Source: Macquaria australasica (taxonomy: Eukaryota; Chordata; Actinopteri; Centrarchiformes; Percichthyidae). From it: DNA of 64,000 nucleotides. Below are positions 1 through 10,594 of this stretch, one piece after another. Location of the stretch: contig SEMN01000273.1 of assembly GCA_005408345.1 (NCBI GenBank), positions 434,001 to 498,000 of the forward strand. Direction: 5' to 3'. How positions within the stretch are numbered: the first letter of the stretch is position 1; the number at the start of each line of letters is the position of its first letter. A program made the position numbers and the translations under genes. A model generated the notes under the pieces. That model was not told the origin of the DNA and did not search any database. It saw only the letters and a list, made by a program, of their open reading frames with translations.

Positions 1-3000
1 CAAAAGTTTCTGGCGACTAGCCCGACTTCTGAAGTGAAGTGGGGTGAGTGATGCCAAGAGCTAACTCTGGGTTATTGCCCAGGAAGGTGCTTCGTTGCTG
101 AGCTTTAAGTGATCCTGTTTCACACACTTGTCAGTTCCCCGGGCTGGCAGGTCCTTGCTGCCTCCGAGCTAGCTGCTTATAGGGCTGTCACCAGAGCAGT
201 TAATGTTAATCTAATGCTAATATTCATGTTTGCCAGCTCCCTTGAGCTAAGGACACCTGCTTCTGGAGAGGCCTCCGTTAGCATCAAGGCTGTTAGCATC
301 CATTGTATTCTCCTTACTTCATTAGCTTGGGTCAAGTTGTCCCGCCACCAGCCAGGCTAGGGTGGAGATGAAATTCTTCTCACCTCAAGCCATACAGTGT
401 AGAGTACAAAAATGGTTCGAACAAAGCCGGAACACCACTCAATCGCCCATTCATCCTCTGAGGGAAAATGACCATTGCATCTTCAATCATTCCTCAAATG
501 GAGTCCCAGTCCAGCAAAGCGTAAACTCAGCTGGACCACAAAAAAACCCCACTCTCATCAATTTAATCATCCCCCGTCCACAGATTCCAAGCTAATTATT
601 CCAGCCTTCAATTATTCCATCCGACTGCCGTTGAGATCTCTTAAAGACGGCTGGATTAGTGGATTTGGAGTATTAGCTTGGAGGGTTGGCAGACCTCTGC
701 ACTGTGATTCAGGGGGCTGAGAAACACATCTTCAAAAGGTACCTTAAGCAGCACCTTCACAGGATCATTACACTGGATAAATCCACGTTAAGTTGCTTAA
801 AAGCGTGTAAAGGTGAGCCATGTTTAGGCGCAGACACTTTTGAGGGAGGAAGCTTACTAAATGTGACTTAAGCATTGCAACAGTGACACAATTTAAGCCA
901 CTTTGGAAGGAATTGTTTACAAGTTACTTAAAGGGCTTATGTCAACTTGGGTCAACATCAAGGACTGAGGAAAACTTCAGGGGTGAAGACTTTTTTCCAG
1001 ACTGACAATCTAAGTTGGCAGACTATACACATTACAATGTCACGGTCTGTATTCAAAGGAATGATTCAAGCTACACCCTTTAAATATAATGATTCAATCA
1101 CTGTTTTATTATTTCAACTAATGTAAACCCTCCATTCAGATTTGGTAGGCTTCATTTCACACACAGGGCTAACTCCACACTGAAATTCACCACTCTTGAA
1201 AATCAATTGGTACCTTTTGAGTGCAAAATCGTGATGTCTCAAGTTGACTATTCTTTGCTCATGCTCGTTAAAGATGCTACCCCTCCTTTGAACCCCCCCA
1301 CCCCCACCCCCCAGATCTCCAAAATGAGAGTAGCTCGTCCTGCGGCTGACAACAGAGATGTTTTGAAAGCAGGTCGGAAAAGGTTAGAGCAAGAAACATG
1401 GAGCGGGGCAGTGAAAAAGACAAAAAGAATCTTGCGTTTTAATTATTTTTTTAAGACCCTTGATGCTATTAAATGCCCCAGATACATTCACCCTATAGTT
1501 CTCAATTAGACTTGACAGTTGCTGCATTACCAACAATAAATATAGCAAAGGGCTGTGCCTTAGGCCACGGAGGACCCCTAACTATGACCCTCATATTTAA
1601 TGATGAAAACAAGCAGGCGCACACTCGCTTGCCTTGCTCAAGCACATCCATGCGCACATCCATGCATGGGCATGTGTGCGCACACACACACACACATCCT
1701 CTCTGTGCTCTGGCTCCTTGTTAAACAAGCACATTGGGGACCTGTGAATAACAACAGCATCTCTAGGGTTTATAAAGTATTACAGATACTGAGGTGTACA
1801 CATAAAAGTACACCTTTACACCTTTGGAGGGCATTTTTAGCCTTATGAGTAAGACAGCACAAAAATAATGAAGATTGTGTGTTCTGCCAAAAGTTGTTTC
1901 CCTTAATAATGCAATTTATTTCACTCAGCAGCATCTTTGCCTTTGTCTCAAAAATATTTTAAATTTCTGTTTTTGGCCTCACTAGCAGCATGGCTCTTGG
2001 GATGGCAGTGTTGGTTGGTCAGTATACCACTTTGATGGATGCCATTAAATCTGGCACAGATATTCAGTGTCCTCAGAGGATGAATCCTAATGAATTTGGT
2101 GATCCCTGACTTCTAGAGGAATTTTAAAAAACAAAGTCTCTTTATCAACATTATCTTTTAATCAGCAGACATTTTCAACTTTGAGCGAAACATCATGACA
2201 AGTATTCGATAGATAACCATTTAGAAATTTGGTGCAGACATTGGTGTTCCCTACAAGATAAATAATTGGTGATTCCCAAAGTAATCCAGCGCCATCGACT
2301 ATCCAGTACTTTGGTTTATCCAAATTCCTGCAAAACTAATGACAATCATCAGTCTCAGCTGTACTTTGTGTTTAGTGCTAATTAATTAGCAAATGCTAAC
2401 ATGCTAACATTCTAAACTAAGATGGTAAACATGGTAAACATTACCTGCTAAACATCAGCATGTTAACATTGTAGTGAACACGTTACCATGCATTTGTGTT
2501 AGCATTTGGCTCAAAGCACCGTGGTCACACAGACTCAAAAGCTGGGACAGCAGTAGTCAATTATGAGTTTCTAACTTGTAAATAACGTTCACGTCAACAT
2601 CCAATTCATAACTACGACTGGGAAACTCAGATTTTTCTTAAAACTTCAATATCTCCGACTTGACACTTAATAATACAGAAGTGCCTGAAAACCATAAAAA
2701 TACAGATGCCTCACAACAGCCAGTGACTGTTGTTCAATGCAGTGAAACCCAAATGTAATGGATATGGTGTTATATTGTCAATGCACAGCATTTTAATCCC
2801 CACACAACCAACTGTGTAATCATACAAAACGTCTTGATGTTGTGAATGCTTTCAAGTCATTAACATGGGAATCTACCCCATCCATCCAATGATGTCAATG
2901 ATCATTTCCAAAACAGCAAACAGTGCAGGCCAAAGACAAATGACACACTGTCAGGGGAAACAGACTTCTTTACTGGATAGAAATTTTGACAAAACATATT

Positions 3001-3079
3001 CTTCAGTAACTTACAGTACTGTCAGTAAAATACTTCACAGGGCATTAAACAGTCAAATGAAACATACAGACAATTAAAA
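1..3079. other. intergenic region downstream of babam2
   Basis: No exon of a second gene could be recognised on either strand. The open frames here are short, overlap on both strands and have no family resemblance. Recognisable content is a (CA)8-9 tract at 1679-1695 and a minus-oriented copy of a modular interspersed repeat at about 1975-2535. FOSL2 is the usual downstream neighbour of BABAM2 in mammals, but nothing of it is visible here. Confidence 0.5.
1975..2535 (-). repeat. Modular interspersed repeat, copy A (minus)
   Basis: Read on the minus strand it shows the phrase order of the same repeat at 62865-63445: a start rich in GCTAACATGCTAACA, then CACTAAACACAAAGTACAGC, then GGATTCATCCTCTGAGGA, and an end with CTGCCATCCCAAGAGCCATG near 1985. 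Parts of the middle (about 2100-2280) are diverged. I see no coding capacity. Confidence 0.75.
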
Positions 3080-3717
3080 AGGCAAAACTGGCATTCATTT
3101 ATTTTAACATTGACAGTGGAGCCAAACTTGACAATCATGTAAGTGACAAATGAACAGTAAACAAAGGTGTTTTGCATCGTCCCTACAGCTTTGTGATTTA
3201 CATGTAGTTAACAGTTTACATATTGTTTCCATATCAAAAAATATCTGTTCATAGCACGGCAGCTCTGGATGGAGTGTTGTGAGCCCAACCCTCTGTGGTT
3301 TGACTGTTTGAAGCCAGGCATTATTGGCACAACATAATTACACCATGCTAGTTTTTGTTAGGTCAGACAGATTGTACAGGTTGTTACATCAAGTTCCTGT
3401 CAAAGTTTGGAGTTTTTCTTCAAAATAAAGGCCCTTTACTGTGAGCTGGCAACAAGCAAGAAACCATCATCATTTCAGCCTGATCCCACCAAACTAAAAT
3501 AAAAAGTGAACGTACTAAGAGGCAACCATTTCAAGGTCATACTATGCAGAATTCACAGAGTCTGTGTGCAATAAGCACACTGTCATTCATTCCTTTCATA
3601 AATGTAAGTCTGTGCATACTCATATACAGGTACACAATGGCACGCACAAACACACACTCACATACACACTCATACAGGCAACTCTCCTCTCCAGGCATGT
3701 CATTAAACTAGAGAGTA
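3080..3717 (-). other. babam2: babam2 3' untranslated region
   Basis: This is the non-coding tail after the TAG stop, about 640 bases to the inferred cleavage site. It is AT-rich and has a short CA-rich stretch near 3645-3675. I see no splice signals or second reading frame of note. The end is inferred from the poly(A) signal at 3103-3098 and is accurate to perhaps 20 bases. Confidence 0.6.
3098..3103 (-). terminator. babam2: poly(A) signal AATAAA for babam2
   Basis: The plus strand reads TTTATT, which is AATAAA in the sense of the gene. It is the first such hexamer I found after the stop codon. In the gene's direction it is followed by a T/GT-rich stretch (about 3080-3040, with TTGTCTGTATG and TTTGACTG), as expected of a cleavage/polyadenylation region. 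Confidence 0.55.
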
Positions 3718-3781
3718 CTAGAGTTTCCCGTTGGCAAAGGCTCCCTCTTGGAACTGAGGGATGAAGCTCTTGAAGTACGCC
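3718..3781 (-). CDS. babam2: babam2 last coding exon, 8 of 8 (residues ~363-383 and stop)
   Basis: The coding part is 64 bp. It completes the split lysine codon, then encodes AYFKSFIPQFQEGAFANGKL and a TAG stop at 3720-3718. The acceptor CAG is at 3784-3782. The sequence matches the C terminus of the standard 383-residue BABAM2 isoform, not one of the alternative C termini known in mammals. The exon continues as 3' UTR. It is separated from exon 7 by a 2,985-bp intron that carries a dead Tc1-type transposon. Confidence 0.95.
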
Positions 3782-4231
3782 CTGGGTGAGAGACAGAGAG
3801 AAAGAGAGGGAGGAGGGGAGGGAGAGAGTACATCAAAATGTGACAACGATTGCGCTTCAACTGCTTCAAAGCATCTAACAAATTCACTGGGTCAGCCCCA
3901 GCATGTATGAAGGTGCAGATGAAAGGCAGAATGTGTTTACTTCTTACAATTACAACTGTACATGAGATATGTACTCTCCATGTGTTTATGCTCTTGTGGG
4001 AAACACAAGAGACATAACTCAACTGCAAGTAAAAAAATCAAACGGGGTAAAAAAAAAAAAAAACGGCAGTCCACAAGGTATTTAGCCACATATTCAGGTG
4101 CTGCGTTCAGGGTTTGTGTGTGTGTATGTGTGTTTGTGTCAGGTTAGGCCTAAAGCAAATAGTTTTTGGAAATATGCTTATTTGCTTTCTTGCAGTGAGT
4201 TAGATGAGAAGGCTGATACCACTCTCATATA

Positions 4232-5439
4232 CACCGATCAGTCATAACATTATGACCACCTGCCTAATATTGTGTAGGTCCCCCTTTTGCCGCAAAAACA
4301 GCCCTGACCCGTCGAGGCATGGACTCCACTAGACCTCTGAAGGTGCGCTGTGGTATCTGGCACCAAGGCGTTAGCAGCAGATCCTTTAAGTCCTGTAAGT
4401 TGCGAGGTGGGGCCTCCATGGATCGGACTTGTTTGTCTAGCACATCCCACAGATGCTCGACTGGATTGAGATCTGGGGAATTTGGAGGCCAAGTCAACAC
4501 CCTGAACTCGTTGTCGTGTCATTTGTGCAGTATAGCAGAGCGCATTATCCTGCTGAAAGAGGCCACTGCCATTAGGGAATACTGTTTCCATGGGGGGGTG
4601 TACTTGGTCTGCAACAATGTTTAGGTAGGTGGTACATGTCAAAGTAACATCCACATGAATGGCAGGACCCAAGGTTTCCCAGCAGAACATTGCCCAAAGC
4701 ATCACACTGCCTCCGCCAACTTGCCTTCTTCCCATAGTGCATCCTGGTGCCATGTCTTCCCCAGGTAAGCGACACACACGCACCCGGCTATCCACGTGAT
4801 GTAAAAGAAAACGTGATTCATCAGACCAGGCCACCTTCTTCCATTGCTCCGTGGTCCAGTTCTGATGCTCACGTGCCCATTGTAGGTGCTTTCGGCGGTG
4901 GACAGGGGTCAGCATTGGCAAACCTGACCGGTCTGCGACTACGCAGCCCCATACGCAACAAACTGTGATGAACTGTGTGTTCTGACACCTTTCTATCAGA
5001 ACCAGCATTAACTTTTTCAGCAATTTGAGCTACAGTAGATCTTCTGTTGGATCGGACAACACGGGTCAGCCTTCGCTCCCCACGCGCATCAGTGAGCCTT
5101 GGCCGCCCATGACCCTGTCGCCGGTTCACCGGTTTTCCTTCCTTGGACCACTTTTGGTAGGTACTGACCACTGCAGACCGGGAACACCCCACAAGAGCTG
5201 CAGTTTTGGAGATGCTCTGACCCAGTCGTCTAGCCATCACAATTTGGCCCTTGTCAAAGTCACTCACATCCTTACGCTTCCAACACATCAACACCATTTT
5301 TCCTGCTTCCAACACGTCAACTTCGAGGACAAAATGTTCACTTGCTGCCTAATATATCCCACCCACTGACAGGTGCCATTATAACGAGATAATCAATGTT
5401 CTTCACTGTCAGTGGTCATAATGTTATGGCTGATTGGTG
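4232..5439 (-). mobile_element. Tc1-like DNA transposon, degraded, with TIRs and TA target site
   Basis: This is a 1,208-bp element bounded by inverted repeats of about 28 bp. The left end starts CACCGATCAGTCATAACATT and the right end, read on the minus strand, starts CACCAATCAGCCATAACATT; both continue ATGACCAC. It is flanked by TA at 4230-4231 and 5440-5441, the target duplication of the Tc1/mariner superfamily. A broken transposase lies inside on the minus strand. The size and layout are those of a near-complete Tc1-type copy. It sits in the last babam2 intron, in the same orientation as the gene. Confidence 0.93.
4264..5315 (-). pseudogene. Tc1-type transposase pseudogene with two frame breaks
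   Basis: The reading starts with ATG at 5315-5313. An N-terminal paired-like helix-turn-helix region follows (RKDVSDFDKGQIVMARRLG, then SKTAALVGCSRS) with a GRPR motif. The frame breaks near 4918-4922; the reading then continues in a second frame with WSDESRF (catalytic Asp codon 4822-4820) and FQQDNA (second Asp, 4550-4548). It breaks again near 4510, and a third frame carries SPDLNPVEHLWD (Glu, 4458-4456). All three residues of the DDE triad are therefore still present but split over three frames, so no active protein can be made. The family uses a DD34E spacing. Here only about 89 nt separate the second Asp codon from the Glu codon, which points to a small deletion as the cause of the second break. 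Confidence 0.92.
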
Positions 5440-6766
5440 TATGTTGGTTCAATATGTCAATTAGCTTAGCTTAGCATCAGGACTGGAAGTAGGGGGACAC
5501 AGCTAGCCTGACTCTGTCCAAAGGTGATGAAACCAGCACCCCTAAAGCCCACTAATTAATGTGTTTTACTGTAATTTATCTGTTTAATCCATACAAAAAA
5601 ATGTGGTTTTACGGGGAATTATGTCCGACTATTACTTGGCCAGGTCAGTGACTTCCATAAATAGCACGAGCCTCCTGAAGCATACTATTGAAACTTTTAG
5701 AAAGAAAAAAAAAACATTTTTGGCATATTTAAATTTTTATATTTTAATTTAAAACTAGGAAATCTAGACACAATCCCAGCTGTGCCACAAATGTACGGCT
5801 CCGATCAACACTGCCATGAAAAAAATCAGTTGGAAGAAAAGACTGGCTGGACCAATGGGCCATCTTTCCACACGGTAAGCAAAAGCAATAACAACCCCTA
5901 AAAAGCAATCAAAGCCTTTCATCCTTATATATAATATCTTACCTCTGTTGAAGTAGAATCATGCTATATATGAAACAATAAGTAATATATGTTTCTTATT
6001 ACTGCAGGTTAATAGATAGTTTGCTAGTTGGCTAACAAAACAGCAAAGTTAGCATGACCCACAGTCAGAATGCCCACAAATATTAGATAATACCCAGGTT
6101 GAAAAATACCAGAATTGTCCTTTAAACAATCTTTGCTGAGTCAAAGCTCTTGTAGTCAAATTCAGGAGCTAACAGACGGGAATCCAAATAGGTTTGCAGA
6201 TTTTTTTGTGGAGACAAGATGTATTAAGATAAATAAATGAGCAAATAAAGTACACAGATAACCTATGAGCAAAACAGATTATGTATTGCCTTCTGCACCT
6301 TCTGTAGTCACTCAGATGTTTCAGATATTTACAGTTATTTACCTTTTCCATGCAAAAAGCAGACACGTTTCAGGCCGTAGCCAACGCCTACTCTAATGAG
6401 GTCATACAAGTTTATGTTTATTGAAGGTGGAATAAAATCTGTGAATATCAACAAATGGCCTGTGTGTAGTGCAGTCCAGACAATATGGTCTTATTGTGTT
6501 ATATCTTATGCAGATCATACATTCATCATGATAAATGGCTTTGTATGACCTGTCAGAAACACTTTTACTGGGTGTTACAGTCTCGGGAGAATAGTCCTTA
6601 AATGCACTTGACTTTGTGGAGTATTTCAAAACCTGCGAAACATTCTGTTTCTTTTATTTTTTAGGTATTTGTCCATTGTATTTCATTCTAACTATGTACA
6701 AAATGTTTTAAATGGCTTTTAAGGTTTAAAAATCTATAGAAATCAAATGAGGCAGGATCTACTCAC

Positions 6767-6920
6767 TTGGCCCTCTTTGCCATCTCATTGCCGTCCCAGC
6801 GAGGGCTGTAGGGATATGACTTCTGCACCTGAGAATAGAGCTGGCCGCTGTTGGTGAAGTGGTACACCGACTGGAAGGTGAGGGTGGGCTGGTCCCTGGG
6901 GAAGTACAGTGGGAGATCCA
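6767..6920 (-). CDS. babam2: babam2 exon 7 of 8 (residues ~312-363)
   Basis: This 154-bp exon encodes DLPLYFPRDQPTLTFQSVYH followed by FTNSGQLYSQVQKSYPYSPR and WDGNEMAKRA, with split codons at both ends (G|TG Val, AA|G Lys). The acceptor is TAG at 6923-6921 and the donor is GTGAGT from 6766. It is the core of the C-terminal UEV-like domain: the run from FPRDQPTLTFQS to YPYSPRWDGNEMAKRA is nearly invariant in vertebrate BABAM2. The C-terminal part of the protein is known to contact BABAM1 (MERIT40) in the assembled complexes. Confidence 0.96.
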
Positions 6921-7039
6921 CTACGAGGAGCAGAGGGACAGAGAGAGAGAAATGTATAGAAATATAGGATCAGATACGATCCAGGCAGGTCAGAAACAGA
7001 CCACAGTATGTGTTTGTGTGTGTTTTGGGATTTTCCTAC
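6921..7039 (-). other. babam2: babam2 intron 6-7 (119 bp)
   Basis: A very short intron with donor GTAGGA at 7039 and acceptor TAG at 6923-6921. It carries no repeat other than a purine-rich stretch (GAGAGAGAGAAA on the plus strand near 6939-6951) and a few TG units. Confidence 0.9.
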
Positions 7040-7122
7040 CGTGTACTAGGAAACAAAAGTCCTTCCACATAAGTAGAAGAGTGAGTTTTGTGAATCCCTC
7101 AGCATCATACTCCACCACGCCC
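7040..7122 (-). CDS. babam2: babam2 exon 6 of 8 (residues ~284-312)
   Basis: This 83-bp exon contributes the last base of a split Met codon, then 27 residues ([20 protein letters not shown], then DFCFLVH) and the first base of a split valine codon. The acceptor is CAG at 7125-7123 and the donor is GTAGGA from 7039. The sequence matches the start of the C-terminal UEV-like region of BABAM2. The following intron is very short (119 bp), typical of compact fish introns. Confidence 0.95.
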
Positions 7123-7620
7123 CTGCAATACACAAATATTCATTTCTGCAAAGTCTCACTAGCTCTTATTTTACACCTTCAGTACTTTCATGTTAAAAGA
7201 AAGGGACAGTAGCCGTGTTTCCATTCAATTGTCAAGCTAATTTCAAGCAAACTTTTAAAATGTCGCAAAAAAGAAACACGAATTAGGTGCGTTTCCATTG
7301 ACTGGTTTGGAGCGAATAAACTAGGCTTGTTGCAAAGTGTAGTTTGGTCAGAAGTTGGCGGTATAGGCTACGCTTTACTCTGTTAGTAAACAGAATAGTA
7401 GAAGTAGAGGTTGCGAACCGGAAACAAAACAAGTCGCCTCATCCATCTAACCCACCTATGGGAGAAAAATGGAGAGAGGTCCTCAGTTTCCATACAGCTT
7501 TTCTTATGCGATACTTAAAAATATGTTTATGAAAACACGGCTAGTGACAAATGAGTGGCTGCTGAACACATGCTGGGATCACTTCAGTGGAGGGGATGGG
7601 GTCCTCTCTAGTTGACTCAC
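7123..7620 (-). other. babam2: babam2 intron 5-6 (498 bp), mostly a MITE
   Basis: The intron runs from donor GTGAGT at 7620 to acceptor CAG at 7125-7123. Two thirds of it is the MITE-like insert at 7210-7543. Without the insert it would be about 164 bp, close to the 119-bp intron next to it. Confidence 0.85.
7210..7543. mobile_element. MITE-like element with 15-bp terminal inverted repeats
   Basis: The left end reads TAGCCGTGTTTCCAT (7210-7224). The right end is ATGAAAACACGGCTA (7529-7543), whose reverse complement TAGCCGTGTTTTCAT matches 14 of 15 bases. The outermost TA at each end may be the target duplication, which would suggest a Tc1/mariner-type mobiliser, but TA could also be part of the inverted repeat. 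No coding capacity is seen. A related internal phrase (GCGTTTCCATTGACTGG) lies near 7289. Confidence 0.72.
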
Positions 7621-7691
7621 ATTCCAAAGTGGCTGAGGAAGGCAGCGATATACTCTCTCCTCTTGTGATAGCCTTGGATGACATACTGCAC
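7621..7691 (-). CDS. babam2: babam2 exon 5 of 8 (residues ~261-284)
   Basis: This 71-bp exon encodes VQYVIQGYHKRREYIAAFLS then HFG, and ends with AT, the first two bases of a split codon completed by G in the next exon (ATG, methionine). The acceptor is TAG at 7694-7692 and the donor is GTGAGT from 7620. The residue at the junction is Met, where the human protein has Thr (ACG against ATG differs by one base). Both splice sites are good matches to consensus, so I regard the exon as functional. It is separated from the next exon by only 498 bp, of which 334 bp is a MITE-like insert. Confidence 0.95.
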
Positions 7692-10551
7692 CTAGAGAGA
7701 ACAAAGTGAAAGGTTTCGTACGGACAATGGGATCAGCAAAATCAACCCAAGCAGTGACTTAGTAGTGTTTTGCTTGATTTACATTTAAGATTAATGTATA
7801 GAACAAAATCAAGAGACACATATCTGTTCAAACTAACTTGCTTCTGATGGACCGCATAGAAGCTGGGGAAAAAGGCTGTAAATGAGCTGTATAATGTAAA
7901 GCAAAGTAGTTGTTTAAGGTTGTGATGTCCAAATGGTTGCTCCAGTGGTGCCAAAAAAGACATAATAGTAAAAAGACTGCAGCATTATCATATTTCAGGC
8001 CAAACTATTGTACATTCCAATTTAGACTGTGGCACACCCAGAACTGAGTTTGCAACGTATATGAATATGTGCCAAAGTTGACTGCTGTGGGGTCTGAATA
8101 CAGGCCTGGCATGATGGCTACAGGACACATTATTGCATTGCAGCATGTAAGTAGGTTACAGATAGCATTTTTGTATCACAAACCATATCAAACAACACTT
8201 GAGGAAAACCATATCATATAAGCACATTTGACACTCAAACCATACCAACCGAAAGATGTGAAATACAGCCCCAAAAAGTTTTAAAATAAGTTGTGGGTGA
8301 CAGGATTCCTCTATTGGCACTTGATGTCAAACCACATAGATTCATAAAGTAGCTCATAAAATCGTATATATTTGCGAGCATCTGCTAGCCCTTTTTTGGA
8401 AACGATCCTAACAACAGCTTAACGATTTTAAAATAATTTGGACATTATTAGTAGAAAGTGACAGAAAGCATGGGAACAGAAGGGGAGATGACATGTAAAC
8501 TGGGGACATCATGATTACATGATAATAGGTCTTTGACCCCTGGCCTGGAAGAATACCCTTGCAGCAACAGCATTTACGCACATCCTATTTAATGAACAAG
8601 AATATCGTGTTTATTGTTTGCAGTCCCCCCCCCAACTGTCCTGTCCGCATGGTTTGAGGGTTTTTCTTGCCCTGAATTAGGCCCTTATAGGCAGAGCTAA
8701 CTCTCAGCCTGAGAGGAAATGCTGCTAGAGAGGCTTTCTGAGTGAACCTACACAGAATGTAAACAATTAAGAGAGGTGAACTTTTTAATGGTTGCTTTCA
8801 CTTTTAAACCAGACAGCTCAGAATACAAAAGAGGTATTACATGCAATCTTTGTACAGGCAAATTTAAATGTCATAGAAGTACAAAGTCTTTAGCTTAACA
8901 CTTGACAGCCAAATAAGCTGGTGTTAAAAGCTCTACCATAGAGTCTGTCAAATGTAACTAGAAAAGAGTGTCTGCTCAAGGTGCTGCGTTAATTTTAATA
9001 TAATTTCTCCATTTCAGTCATTTTTACATGGGGCCTCTACATTGTTTTTTTCTTACTAAAATCTTGAAATAATATGGTAACATTTCAGTTTTTCATTCAG
9101 CTCATGAGCTACATGCATGTTTAGCAACCTTGTGCATCATATTAGAGAAGGAGAAAAATGCTGTAGTACTTGTTTTAAAGTAGGCTGCCTTACACCTTTG
9201 TAGTGTCCACACTGAGTGCAACAGCCCAAAGCAACGGGTACTCATCCGCAACGTTATCATGAACATGCTCCACACAGAAAGGCCCCAGCTGGCATTCTTA
9301 ATGAGAGGCAACAAGTTTTCAAAAATAAATATAGAGCATATTTAAAACCACCAGTGAGTGAGTTGGAATTTAGGTGGAGACATTCAAAATTCACAATAAA
9401 AAAAACAACAACAAACAAAAACTCCTCATTCATTTTCCAGGTTCTCCTCTCGTGAGTACATGACCAACATGTCTTTAGCGCGTGTTGACAGGTGTGATTA
9501 ATGACTATCTTTAAGTCCAAAGAGGAGAGGCTCAGGGCTCGCTTGACTGCTGAGTATCCTGGGCAGGTGAGAAAGCCTGCAGTCAGCCAGCCAGCCACCC
9601 ATGAAGGTGACCTGCTCCATTCACCTAGCAAGACAAAGCCTTAGCAGGGTCCTCCAAACATATTTTTGGTTGCCACTAATAATTGTTTCTGGTTTTCTCA
9701 GCTGACAAAAGGTCATTACAGATCTTTTAGTTTATTAGTCTTTATAAAACCCCAAGAAGATGAATAATTGGACACGTTTTACCCAATAGAGACTGCATCA
9801 GGTTGAGTATTTGTAAGGTTATCTACCAGATACACTCCTATTTTAATGTCAGGTAGATAGGTTTGTTGTGCTTTCCACCTCCTATAACCGGTTTCATTGG
9901 GGGACACCTTGTAATATATCGCAAGACAATCATCTGTCTGGGTAAAAGTAGAGGAAAACATATCTAAAATGTTTCAAATATTTTTCAAAATACAATCAAA
10001 CAGCCATAATTTGGACAAAGGATGAACTTTTGGAAAGAAGAGCAGTTTCAGAGTTCATATATCTGCAAGAAGGGGTAAACTGAGCCTCTGCTCCAGCAGG
10101 GCAAGAATAATGTGATGTAATGTGATAATGGCACCGGTGCATCTATAATGCAAAATAAAAGTCTGCATTGCAATATATTGCTGTTATTGATTATTTTTTG
10201 CAGCCCTAAGAAGTCTAAAACATGTAGTAAAACTGTGAGGTTCATTTGAGGACAGGGTATATCGTGAATAAAGCTAGAGACAGTATTCCCTTACCCACTG
10301 CTACTGCATGGTTGTGATTACTCATCAACCATGTATGAATGACAGCATTTTGTGAAAGAGGAAAGTAGTAATCTATGATACACACAGTCCTGTGTGACGG
10401 GTCTCATCTCTGCAAGAGCTCTTAAACACAGACACGCATTGTGACTCAGCCTCCTGTTCAATTATGTTTACATGGGACAGTGGAGGCGGCGATTCAGATT
10501 TTTCAGAAGCTGCAAGGCCATATACTCAATAAGCTGTTTATCTAGTTACAC

Positions 10552-10557
<6 letters not shown>

Positions 10558-10593
<36 letters not shown>
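10558..10593. repeat. (TG)n microsatellite, ~18 units
   Basis: Uninterrupted GT dinucleotides in the 7.4-kb intron. Confidence 0.97.

Positions 10594-10594
<1 letters not shown>

Larger units (their letters stand above)
4150..5665 (+). repeat. Foldback-type interspersed repeat, split by the Tc1 element
   Basis: The flanks of the Tc1 insertion join into one repeat. The left part has TTATTTGCTTTCTTGCAG and GTTAGATGAGAAG; the right part has TTAGCTTAGCTTAGCAT and then ACAGCTAGCCTG. The same order of motifs occurs uninterrupted at 51965-52510. The TA at the join is the Tc1 target site. The copy loses similarity after about 5665, so the right inverted arm seen in the other copy is missing or too diverged here. 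Confidence 0.75.
3782..6766 (-). other. babam2: babam2 intron 7-8 (2,985 bp)
   Basis: The intron runs from donor GTGAGT at 6766 to acceptor CAG at 3784-3782. It holds a degraded Tc1-type transposon (4232-5439) nested in an older foldback-type repeat (~4150-5665). Between 5665 and 6766 the sequence is AT-rich. Around 6085-6125 a stretch ending in AATTGTCCTTTAA resembles the end of another short DNA element, whose partner end I could not find. Confidence 0.8.

Noticed and set aside
1..871. Possible exon of a downstream neighbour gene
   Set aside because: No conserved protein block, and frames on both strands are short. FOSL2-like basic-zipper residues are not present.
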